DNA from: Candidatus Bipolaricaulota bacterium
GTDB lineage: Bacteria; Bipolaricaulota; Bipolaricaulia; Bipolaricaulales; Bipolaricaulaceae
Assembly (NCBI GenBank): GCA_021163465.1
Contig: JAGGWU010000093.1
Span: 1 to 7,035 of the forward strand
Direction: 5' to 3'
DNA: 7,035 nucleotides
Below are positions 1-5,986 of this stretch, piece by piece (positions within the stretch are counted from its first letter, which is position 1; every line of letters starts with the position of its first letter). Under the pieces are notes generated by a model. That model had not been told where the DNA came from. It made no database searches and saw nothing but the letters and a program-made list of their open reading frames with translations. Both the position numbers and the translations under genes were made by a program.

Positions 1-41
1 CTCCCGTGGAGGGCGTGCCGGAGGCCTTCAATGTCCTTCAC
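1..41 (-). CDS. Possible 5' end of a further gene, cut by the window edge
   Basis: A GTG at 41-39 overlaps the TGA stop of the flavin-reductase-like gene (GTGA arrangement). It opens a frame that stays open to the window edge and begins VKDIEGLRHALHG (first residue Met if this is the start). The residue mix is protein-like, and the same kind of overlap joins the suf genes nearby. The only purine-rich match upstream (GAGGTG) lies about 11 nt from the GTG, which is rather far. Only 13 codons are visible, so no family can be named. The antisense frame of the same bases (3-89, plus strand) also reads as plausible protein. The minus strand is preferred because all neighbours lie on it. Confidence 0.3.
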   Translation of the reverse strand, partial: MKDIEGLRHALHG

Positions 42-562
42 CGTAAGGGCTTCACCTCGGCGTGGGATATGGCGGTAAGCCGCTCGTAGCCGATGGAGTA
101 GAGATGCTTTGCCCTCTCGGGGTCGCCGTGGATCGCCACCACATCGGCGATGAAGAGCTCGTGGTCCCCGGTTTTCACCCTCTCCACCACGCGGCACTCG
201 TAGCAGACGGTGGCCCCCTCGATGAGCGGGGGTTTCACCACCTTGGCGGGGATCGTCTTGAGGCCGGCCTCGGCGAGCTTGTCCCGGCCGCGGCCGGAGA
301 CGGTGCCGCAGTGCCACGCCCCCTTCCACTGGTCCTCGGCGGGGAAACAGAGGACGAACTCACCGCAGTGTTCCAGACACTCATACGAATACCGTTTCGG
401 CCCCACGGCGATGGCGATCATCGGGGGCTCCCAGGAGACGTAGGTCCACCACCCCAGGCCGATGGCGTTGGGCTTTCCCTCCCGGTCCACCGTCACCGCC
501 AGCACATACGGGTACGGAGACGCAAGCACTATCGCCTCCTCCCAGGAAAGCTCTTTTAGCAC
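38..562 (-). CDS. Flavin reductase-like, FMN-binding split-barrel protein
   Basis: The product is a 174-aa protein of the flavin reductase-like family (FMN-binding split barrel, related to flavoredoxin and the NADH:FMN oxidoreductase components). Members bind FMN and pass electrons from NAD(P)H or a partner protein in the cytosol. Visible hallmarks are an N-terminal strand pair with conserved N32-A-I followed by WWTYVSWEPPMIAIAV (39-54), the CGTVSGRGRDK loop (85-95) typical of flavin binding, and GDHELFIADVVA (132-143), which matches the family's GDHxLFxGxV signature. The start is GTG at 562, because a near-perfect Shine-Dalgarno lies 5 nt upstream; the frame is open further upstream, but that part overlaps the Uma2 gene and looks like non-coding shadow. 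There are six cysteines (62, 66, 72, 85, 120, 123), including a CYEC pair, more than usual for the family. The electron donor and acceptor cannot be read from sequence. Confidence 0.88.
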   Translation of the reverse strand: MLKELSWEEAIVLASPYPYVLAVTVDREGKPNAIGLGWWTYVSWEPPMIAIAVGPKRYSYECLEHCGEFVLCFPAEDQWKGAWHCGTVSGRGRDKLAEAGLKTIPAKVVKPPLIEGATVCYECRVVERVKTGDHELFIADVVAIHGDPERAKHLYSIGYERLTAISHAEVKPLR

Positions 563-564
563 TG

Positions 565-575
565 TCACCTCCTTT
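565..575 (-). promoter_or_regulatory. Strong Shine-Dalgarno site of the flavin-reductase-like gene
   Basis: On the minus strand, AAAGGAGGTGA lies just upstream of a GTG codon (562-560), with 5 nt between GGAGG and the GTG. It is complementary to the 3' end of 16S rRNA over about 11 bases. It decides the start of this gene against the longer open frame and is the strongest ribosome binding site in the window. Confidence 0.85.
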
Positions 576-630
576 CGCCCGCCAGGAGCGCCCATGTTCG
601 GGCTGGGTAACGTGGGAAGTGAGCCCAGCG

Positions 631-1221
631 CTACCGACCTTGATCGGCGAAGATTTCCTCCACCGGGATCTCGAGCCCCTGGAGCAGCGCGGACCTCGCG
701 GTCTCCCCCTCCCGGAATATCCCGAGGGGCTCGTAGACATGGCCCCGCAGGGCGAACACCTCCACGGTGCGCTTTTCCGGATCCACGATCCAATACTCCC
801 GCACCCCGGCCTTGGCGTACTCGGCAAATTTCTCCCCCCGGTCCACCTCCCGGGTGCCCGGGGAGATGACTTCCACCACCAGGTCCGGTACCCCACAGAC
901 TTTTTCGCCGATGCGATCCCGATGTTCGGCGGAGATGAAGAAGATATCGGGCTCCCGGATCTTGCCGGGCCAGAGCCTCACCGGTAGAGGAGCGACATGG
1001 ACCTCGCCCAAATTCCTTTCGCCCACAAAAGCTCTGATCCTTACATATAACGCTTCGAGGGCGGCCTGGTGGCTCCTCGTCGGATGGGGGGGCATGATCA
1101 ACCTCCCTTCTGAAAGCTCCAGATAACGGTTGGTCTCGGGAAGGGAAAAATAGTCCGCCTCAGTCCACTCTCCCTGGGGCGGGAAAAGCTCGGCCACCGG
1201 GGCCTTCTCGTGCCGGGCCAT
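631..1221 (-). CDS. Uma2 family (DUF820) PD-(D/E)XK nuclease-like protein
   Basis: This is a protein of about 196 aa with the Uma2/DUF820 layout, a restriction-endonuclease-like fold whose cellular role is largely unknown. Numbering from the ATG at 1221, the features in order are: a WTEADYFSLPE opening (19-29), NRYLELSEGRLIMPP (31-45) with the conserved Glu35, the REPDIFFI core (89-96) giving Asp92, PDLVVEVISPGT (112-123) giving Glu117, and EYAKAGVREYWIVDPE (134-149), the most recognisable Uma2 motif. Asp92 and Glu117 are the likely metal ligands, so the fold looks catalytically intact. The start is uncertain: ATG at 1221 has GGGGTG 6 nt upstream, while ATG at 1227 and TTG at 1248 are also in frame. 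The gene follows the alcohol dehydrogenase by about 19 nt and precedes the flavoprotein by 68 nt. No partner or antitoxin is evident beside it. Confidence 0.88.
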   Translation of the reverse strand: MARHEKAPVAELFPPQGEWTEADYFSLPETNRYLELSEGRLIMPPHPTRSHQAALEALYVRIRAFVGERNLGEVHVAPLPVRLWPGKIREPDIFFISAEHRDRIGEKVCGVPDLVVEVISPGTREVDRGEKFAEYAKAGVREYWIVDPEKRTVEVFALRGHVYEPLGIFREGETARSALLQGLEIPVEEIFADQGR

Positions 1222-1240
1222 CGCCATCACCCCACGGCGA

Positions 1241-2239
1241 TCATACAACCAGCACCGCGGCCCCGCGAACCTTCCGCTCCTTAAGCCTGAGGAGGGCCTC
1301 GTTCGCCGCGTCCAGGGGGAACGGCGTTACCTCGGTCTCGATGGGGATCTCCACTGCGTAGCGTAGAAGCTCGTGGGCATCGTCCCGGGTGGCGTTGGCC
1401 ACCGAGACCACTTCCCGCTCGTGGTAGAGGAGGGAATAGGGCATCTCCGGGATGGGGGTCATGTGGATCCCGGCCAAGGAGAGGCGGCCCCCTTTGTCCA
1501 GGGATTTGAGGGCCTCGGGGACGATCCACCCGGCGGGGGCGTAGATCACCGCCGCGTCCAGGGGCTCAGGGGGCCTATCTTGAGCTTCCCCCACCCAGGC
1601 CGCGCCCAGTTCCCGGGCCAGGGCCTTGTTCTGGGGGCTGCGGGTGAAGACGTAGACCTCCCAGCCGAGGTACCTCGCGATCTGGATGGCGATGTGGGCC
1701 GATGCGCCGAAGCCGTAGAGGCCGAGCCGCCCCGGTTCCTTGCCGTGGATAGCGCGTTTCAAAGCCCGATATCCCACGATCCCCGCGCACAAAAGCGGCG
1801 CCGCTTTTTCGTCCGGGAGTCCGCCGGGGAGTGGGTAGACGAAATCCGCTATTGCCACCACGTACTCGGCAAAACCCCCGTCCACGTCCCAGCCGGTGAA
1901 GCGGGCACGCTCGCAAAGGTTCTCTTGGCCACGGCGGCAGAAGCGGCACTCCCCACACGTTTTGTGGAGCCACGCCACCCCCACCCGCTGCCCCACTGAA
2001 ATCCCTTCAACCCCGGACCCCATAGCCACCACACGTCCCACGATCTCGTGTCCGGGAATTAGGGGCACTTTGTGCAAGGGTAGGTCTCCTTCCACGATGT
2101 GGAGGTCGGTGTGACAGACGCCGCAGGCGGAGATTTCCAGGAGGACCCCACCCGGGCCGGGCTCAGGGCTCGGGATATCCTGGAGCTCCAACGGTCGCCC
2201 TTCGGCCGGTCCCTGTCTTTCCAAAACCTGCGCCCGCAT
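1241..2239 (-). CDS. Zinc-dependent alcohol dehydrogenase (medium-chain family)
   Basis: A 332-aa zinc-dependent medium-chain dehydrogenase/reductase, which would oxidise alcohols or reduce aldehydes with NAD(P). Catalytic zinc ligands are Cys42 in GVCHTD, His64-Glu65 in PGHE, and probably Cys151. The structural zinc site is complete: Cys95, Cys98, Cys101 and Cys109 in CGECRFCRRGQENLC. The cofactor fold begins LGLYGFGASAHIAIQIAR (172-189), with GxGxxA in place of the usual GxGxxG. The second strand ends VFTRS (197-201) without an acidic residue, which hints at NADPH rather than NADH. The GFGASAH type resembles the zinc-binding alcohol dehydrogenase subset related to mycobacterial AdhA. The start is ATG at 2239, 30 nt after the sufU stop, with only a weak GAG ahead of it. 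The length is normal for the family. The substrate is unknown. Confidence 0.93.
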   Translation of the reverse strand: MRAQVLERQGPAEGRPLELQDIPSPEPGPGGVLLEISACGVCHTDLHIVEGDLPLHKVPLIPGHEIVGRVVAMGSGVEGISVGQRVGVAWLHKTCGECRFCRRGQENLCERARFTGWDVDGGFAEYVVAIADFVYPLPGGLPDEKAAPLLCAGIVGYRALKRAIHGKEPGRLGLYGFGASAHIAIQIARYLGWEVYVFTRSPQNKALARELGAAWVGEAQDRPPEPLDAAVIYAPAGWIVPEALKSLDKGGRLSLAGIHMTPIPEMPYSLLYHEREVVSVANATRDDAHELLRYAVEIPIETEVTPFPLDAANEALLRLKERKVRGAAVLVV

Positions 2240-2269
2240 CTCGAAAATCGCGCACCCGCGGCAACCGGA

Positions 2270-2668
2270 TCACCTGTAAGAGGGGGGATCGACCCGGGAA
2301 CCCGTTTCTCCCAAAGCTTCCAAGGCCTTGCGCAGCGTCCGGAAAGGAAGGAGGGCACAGTTCAGCCGCGGCTTTATCACACCCCCTAGCGCCTCGAGGA
2401 GCTCTTCTTGGCGCATCTTTTCCAGTTCCTCCAGCCTTTTGCCTTTTAGCATCTCGGTAAGGAGCGACGCCGAGGCCATAGAGATGGCACAACCCCGGCC
2501 ATCGAAGCGCACGTCTTCCACTTTTCCGTTCCGGACCTTGAGCTGAAGCCGTACCACGTCTCCACAGGGGACATTCGCCTCGGTTACGTCTACATCGGGG
2601 TCGGGCAATGTCCCTTTGTTACGCGGATGGCGCCAATGATCGATGATCAGGTCTTCATAGGGGCTCAT
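2270..2668 (-). CDS. sufU: SufU/IscU-type iron-sulfur scaffold or sulfur-relay protein
   Basis: A 132-aa protein of the SufU/IscU/NifU-N family, which accepts persulfide sulfur from the cysteine desulfurase and passes it on or holds a nascent cluster. It opens with MSPYEDLIIDHWRHPRNKG, a typical start for the family. The ligands are in place: Cys35 and Asp37 in NVPCGD, Cys60 in GRGCAISMASASLL, and Cys104 in RLNCALLPF. Only 44 residues separate Cys60 from Cys104; Bacillus-type SufU has an insertion of about 18-20 residues there, so this protein has IscU-like spacing. However, the residue before the last Cys is Asn, not the His of IscU, and the flanking RxxCAxL pattern is SufU-like. The start is ATG at 2668, overlapping the sufS stop as ATGA, with GGGAG 8 nt upstream. 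A longer open frame upstream is shadow inside sufS. The family is clear; SufU versus IscU is less so. Confidence 0.9.
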   Translation of the reverse strand: MSPYEDLIIDHWRHPRNKGTLPDPDVDVTEANVPCGDVVRLQLKVRNGKVEDVRFDGRGCAISMASASLLTEMLKGKRLEELEKMRQEELLEALGGVIKPRLNCALLPFRTLRKALEALGETGSRVDPPSYR

Positions 2669-3876
2669 CCCAGCTGCTCCCACACCCCGTCCAGGGCCGC
2701 AAGGAAAAGCTCGATCTCCTCCGGGGTATTGTAAACGTATACCGATGCCCTGCAGCTTGCCGGGACCCCCAGTAATCGGTGCAGCGGCTGGGCACAGTGG
2801 TGTCCGGCGCGGATGGCGATCCCCTCTTGGTCCAGAAGCGTCGCGACATCGTGAGGGTGGATCCCCCGCAGGTTGAAGGCCACCACCCCTCCTCGCTTCT
2901 GGGGTTCCCGGGGTCCGTAGATCTCCACGTATTCCCGGGCCTTGAGGCCCTCCAAGAGGAGCCCCGTGAGCTCCTCCTCGTGGCGGCGGACCTCCTCCAT
3001 CCCCAGCCCCGCCAGGTATTCCACCGCGGCCCCCAGGCCCACCGCCTGGGCAATGGGCGGGGTGCCCGCCTCGAATTTGTAGGGGAGGTCGTTCCAGGTG
3101 GCGCGGTCGATCCAGACCTCCCGGATCATCTCGCCTCCCGTGAGGAATGGGGGCATCTCCTCCAGGAGTTCCCGCCTTCCCCAAAGCACCCCGATCCCCG
3201 TTGGCCCAAGCATCTTGTGGCCGGAGAAGGCGAGGAAATCGCAACCGAGTTCCCTTACGTCCACGGGGAGGTGCGGGATGGATTGGGCCGCATCCACCAC
3301 CACCAGTGCCCCAACCCTATGGGCTTCTCGGGAGATCTCGGGGATAGGGTTGATCGTTCCCAGGACGTTCGAGATGTGGGTCACGGCTACAACAGCGGTT
3401 CGAGCCGAGAGCCTGCGGCGGAAATCGTCCATGTCCAGTTCTCCATCTGGGGTTATCCTCACCGCAGAAAGAGCCGCACCCTTGCGGCGGGCAAGTTCCT
3501 GCCACGGTATGAGGTTGGCATGGTGTTCCATCACCGTGACCAGGATCCCGTCCCCTTCGCGGACCCTGGCCTCCCCCAACGAGTAGGCAAGAAGGTTGAG
3601 GGATTCGGTGGTCCCACGGGTGAAGATCACCTCCTCCGGACGTGCCCCGATCAAAGCCGCGATCTTCTTACGTGCATTCTCGTAAAGCTCCGTAGCCTCC
3701 ACCGAAAGCGCATAAAGCCCGCGGTGCACGTTGGCGTTCGCTTCCCGGTAAAAGCGGGCTATTGCTTCGATCACCTGTATGGGCTTTTGGGCCGTGGCCG
3801 CCGAATCCAAGTAAACGAGGGGATGCCCGTTTACGGTGCGCGCAAGCACCGGGAAATCGCCGCGTACATTCCTCAT
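2665..3876 (-). CDS. sufS: Cysteine desulfurase, SufS type
   Basis: A 403-aa PLP-dependent group II cysteine desulfurase, the usual length for SufS. It releases sulfur from L-cysteine as a protein-bound persulfide for cluster assembly. Visible motifs are the N-terminal VYLDSAATAQKP (21-32), N49-A-N-V-H-R-G, MEHHANLIPWQ (116-126), VDAAQSIPH (194-202), the PLP lysine Lys221 in FSGHKMLGPTGIG, and the catalytic Cys361 in RAGHHCAQPLH. The short loop around that Cys is the SufS/CsdA form rather than the IscS form, which fits a partner SufU. A second cysteine, Cys375, sits just after the active-site segment (VPASCRAS), where family members often have a small residue such as Ala. The start is ATG at 3876, with GGAGG 7 nt upstream, overlapping the sufB stop by ATGA. 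The end overlaps the sufU start in the same way. Confidence 0.97.
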   Translation of the reverse strand: MRNVRGDFPVLARTVNGHPLVYLDSAATAQKPIQVIEAIARFYREANANVHRGLYALSVEATELYENARKKIAALIGARPEEVIFTRGTTESLNLLAYSLGEARVREGDGILVTVMEHHANLIPWQELARRKGAALSAVRITPDGELDMDDFRRRLSARTAVVAVTHISNVLGTINPIPEISREAHRVGALVVVDAAQSIPHLPVDVRELGCDFLAFSGHKMLGPTGIGVLWGRRELLEEMPPFLTGGEMIREVWIDRATWNDLPYKFEAGTPPIAQAVGLGAAVEYLAGLGMEEVRRHEEELTGLLLEGLKAREYVEIYGPREPQKRGGVVAFNLRGIHPHDVATLLDQEGIAIRAGHHCAQPLHRLLGVPASCRASVYVYNTPEEIELFLAALDGVWEQLG

Positions 3877-5204
3877 CCGATCGCCTCCGCAAAGCTCATC
3901 TCAAGGAGCCTTTTCAGCTCCACCGCGTACTCGAAGGGTATCTCCTTGAGGATGGGGGACACGAACCCGTTGACGATCAAGCTCAGGGCCTCGGCCTCGT
4001 CCAATCCCCGGGACGTGAGGTAAAAGAGCTGATCCCTAGAGACCCTTCCCACGGTAGCCTCGTGGCCCACTTCCACCTCGTGGTTCCGCACATCAAGGGT
4101 AGGTATCGTTTCCGTCTCGGCCTCCGGGGAAAGAAGGAGCGTGGAACACTCCACGTGCCCCTTGGCTCCCTTCGCCTCTGGGGCAACGTAGAGCTTCCCC
4201 CGGAATACATTCTTGGCCTTCCCTTGAACCACCGAGCGGGAAACGAGCCTGGAAGAGGTATCGGGGGCGAGGTGTATGGCCTTGGCACCGAGATCGAGCC
4301 GCTGTCCGTTCCGGGCGAAGCTGAAGGAGAGGTTTTCCGTCTTGGCACCTCTTCCGGCGAGGATGGTGGAGGGGTATAGCATCGTCACCTTGCTCCCCAG
4401 GGACCCGGAGACCCAGTCCACCGTCGCCCCCGCGTACGCCACCGCCCGCTTGTTGTTCAGGTTGTATACGTTTCGGGACCAGTTCTGGATTGTGGTGAAC
4501 CGCACGTGGGCCCCTTCCTTGGCCACGATCTCCACCATCCCCGAATGCAGCGCCGCCTTGGTGTACCGAGGAGCGGAACAACCCTCGATGTAGTGCACCG
4601 AACTCCCCGCCTCGGCCACGATCAAGGTGTGCTCGAACTGTCCCACCCCTTGCGTCTGCATACGGAAGTAGGCCTGAAGCGGTATCGCTACTTCGACCCC
4701 TTCCGGCACCCAAACGAAGGTCCCCCCCGACCATACTGCCCCATGCAGCGCGGCGAACTTGTTGTCCTCGGGGGGAATCACCTTCATGAAGTGCTCTCGC
4801 ACCAGTTCAGGGTGGTTCTTGAGGGCCTCCTCCATGGGCTCGAAGATCACCCCTTGAGCCCGGACCTCCGCGAGGATCGAGCGGTAGACCACCTCGGAGT
4901 CCACCTGGGCCCCCAAGCCCGCCAGGGCCTTACGCTCCGCCTCGGGGAGCCCCAGCTCCTCGAGGGTGCGCCTGATCTCTTCCGGTAGCTCTTCCCAACT
5001 CCCCACCGGCTCCACCGTCCGCAGGTAATAGGAGATGTCGGAGAAGTCCAACTCGGAGAGATCCGGCCCGAACCGGGGCATGGGGAGCTTGCGGAAGATC
5101 TCCAGTGCCCGCAGCCGGTGTTCCAGCATCCACCGGGGTTCTCCTTTCTCCCGGGAGATCTCCTCTATCAGTTCCGCCGTCAACCCCACGCTGGTCCGCT
5201 TCAT
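3873..5204 (-). CDS. sufB: Fe-S cluster assembly scaffold SufB
   Basis: A 443-aa SufB, the beta-helical subunit that forms the cluster-building complex with the ATPase SufC. It matches bacterial SufB throughout: KGEPRWMLEHRLRALE (20-35), PDLSELDFSDISYY (48-61), AGLGAQVDSEVVYRSI (95-110), NKFAALHGAVWSGGTFVWVPEGV (148-170), YIEGCSAPRYTKAALH (205-220) with Cys209, IQNWSRNVYNLN (239-250), Cys353 in HVECSTLL (corresponding to the persulfide-accepting Cys405 region of E. coli SufB), GHEAT (380-384) and QLFYLTSRGL (392-401). The usual QDAGAK-type motif reads LDLGAK here, a small deviation. The length is slightly under the usual 465-480 aa. The start is ATG at 5204, overlapping the sufC stop as ATGA; a GTG-rich extension to 5243 is open but lies inside sufC. 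SufB usually partners SufD, and none is encoded nearby. Confidence 0.96.
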   Translation of the reverse strand: MKRTSVGLTAELIEEISREKGEPRWMLEHRLRALEIFRKLPMPRFGPDLSELDFSDISYYLRTVEPVGSWEELPEEIRRTLEELGLPEAERKALAGLGAQVDSEVVYRSILAEVRAQGVIFEPMEEALKNHPELVREHFMKVIPPEDNKFAALHGAVWSGGTFVWVPEGVEVAIPLQAYFRMQTQGVGQFEHTLIVAEAGSSVHYIEGCSAPRYTKAALHSGMVEIVAKEGAHVRFTTIQNWSRNVYNLNNKRAVAYAGATVDWVSGSLGSKVTMLYPSTILAGRGAKTENLSFSFARNGQRLDLGAKAIHLAPDTSSRLVSRSVVQGKAKNVFRGKLYVAPEAKGAKGHVECSTLLLSPEAETETIPTLDVRNHEVEVGHEATVGRVSRDQLFYLTSRGLDEAEALSLIVNGFVSPILKEIPFEYAVELKRLLEMSFAEAIG

Positions 5205-5923
5205 CCCCTCACCGCCTCGTAACCTGAGCGTTCGATCTCCCAAGCGAGCTCCGGCCCCCCTTCCCGCACGATGCGACCATCGTCCAGTACGAAGACCCTG
5301 GAGATGGGGAGGTATTCGAGGATGCGAGGGTAGTGGGTGATGAGGAGGACCGCTGTCCCCAGCCGGGCTGCTTCCTCGATCCCCGCGGCGATCAGGCGCA
5401 GGCCATCCACGTCCACCCCGGAGTCGGGCTCATCCAGGAGGGCCACCTTCGGCCGGAGGACCCGCATCTGTAAAAGCTCCGACCGCTTCTTCTCGCCGCC
5501 GGAAAAGCCCACGTTGAGCTCACGGTCGCCGAGCTCGTCCATGCGGAAGTACGCCAGGGACTCCAGGTAAAGCTTCTGGAACTCGCAGAAGTGTTCGTGG
5601 CGGTTGGCCGCTGCCAGGCGCAGGAACTCCCGCAGCCTCACTCCTTCCACTTCGGGAGGGTATTGGAACCCCAAAAAGAGCCCGCGGCGGGCGCGCTCAT
5701 TGGGGGGGAGTTCCGTGATGTCCTCGGAATTCAAAAAGATCCTCCCCTCTTCGACCGGATAATCGGGGTGCCCTGCCAGGGCGAAGGCGAGGGTGGACTT
5801 GCCGGAGCCGTTGGGCCCCATGAGGGCGTGGATCTTTCCCTTTTCCAGGGAAAAGGAAACCCCTTTGAGGATCTTCTTTCCCTCAACGGTCACCACCAGA
5901 TCTCTTACCTCGAGGATTCCCAT
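5201..5923 (-). CDS. sufC: Fe-S cluster assembly ATPase SufC
   Basis: A 240-aa soluble ABC-type ATPase that drives conformational change in the SufB(D)-C complex. All nucleotide-binding elements are present: Walker A GPNGSGKST (36-44), Q-loop Gln87 in GFQYPPEVEG, signature SGGEKKR (141-147) preceded by the SufC-typical NVGF, Walker B VALLDE (160-165), D-loop SGVD (168-171), and H-loop His197 in LLITHYPRIL. GHPDYPVEEG (51-60) is also characteristic of SufC and separates it from transporter ATPases; there is no membrane partner. The start is ATG at 5923. No Shine-Dalgarno sequence precedes it, unlike the genes downstream. It is the first gene of the suf operon, and its last codons overlap sufB by 4 nt. 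Confidence 0.97.
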   Translation of the reverse strand: MGILEVRDLVVTVEGKKILKGVSFSLEKGKIHALMGPNGSGKSTLAFALAGHPDYPVEEGRIFLNSEDITELPPNERARRGLFLGFQYPPEVEGVRLREFLRLAAANRHEHFCEFQKLYLESLAYFRMDELGDRELNVGFSGGEKKRSELLQMRVLRPKVALLDEPDSGVDVDGLRLIAAGIEEAARLGTAVLLITHYPRILEYLPISRVFVLDDGRIVREGGPELAWEIERSGYEAVRG

Positions 5924-5932
5924 GGCACGGCA

Positions 5933-5961
5933 AGGCTATCGCTCCGGTCGCCCTTTTTCAA
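5933..5961 (-). promoter_or_regulatory. Candidate promoter of the suf operon, possibly giving a leaderless transcript
   Basis: On the minus strand, a TTGAAA (5961-5956) is followed after exactly 17 nt by TAGCCT (5938-5933), which fits TANNNT. The ATG of sufC comes 9 nt later. Initiation there would start the mRNA within a few bases of the ATG, which agrees with the absence of a ribosome binding site. The -10 matches TATAAT at only three of six positions. A second AT-rich block (AAATTATTACTTATGG, 5980-5965) with TTGATC (5990-5985) before it could be an alternative promoter, though its spacing is poor. I see no clear IscR- or Fur-like palindrome. Confidence 0.35.
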
Positions 5962-5986
5962 GACCCATAAGTAATAATTTCGCGGA

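Noticed and set aside
3..89. Plus-strand frame reading PVEGVPEAFNVLHRK and onward, as the end of a convergent gene
   Set aside because: It is the antisense of the candidate minus-strand GTG start and of the flavoprotein end. All other genes are on the minus strand, and the open part is too short to judge.
602..629. Hairpin GCTGGG/CCCAGC just after the Uma2 stop as a terminator
   Set aside because: The stem is only 6 bp with a 16-nt loop and no T-tract follows on the minus strand, so it is not a convincing intrinsic terminator.
563..793. N-terminal extension of the flavin-reductase-like frame
   Set aside because: It overlaps the Uma2 gene, is low-complexity, and a very strong Shine-Dalgarno marks the GTG at 562 as the start.
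2669..3244. N-terminal extension of the sufU frame by about 190 codons
   Set aside because: The extension is Gly/Pro/Arg-rich, lies wholly inside sufS in another frame, and the family start (MSPYEDL) sits exactly at the ATGA overlap at 2668.
2779..4023. A 414-codon open frame on the plus strand
   Set aside because: It lies antisense to sufS and the end of sufB, its reading has no family motifs, and long antisense open frames are expected in GC-rich genes with strong third-position bias.
5965..5980. AT-rich block upstream of sufC as a Fur or IscR operator
   Set aside because: No inverted repeat resembling either consensus could be found; it is better explained as promoter-associated AT richness.
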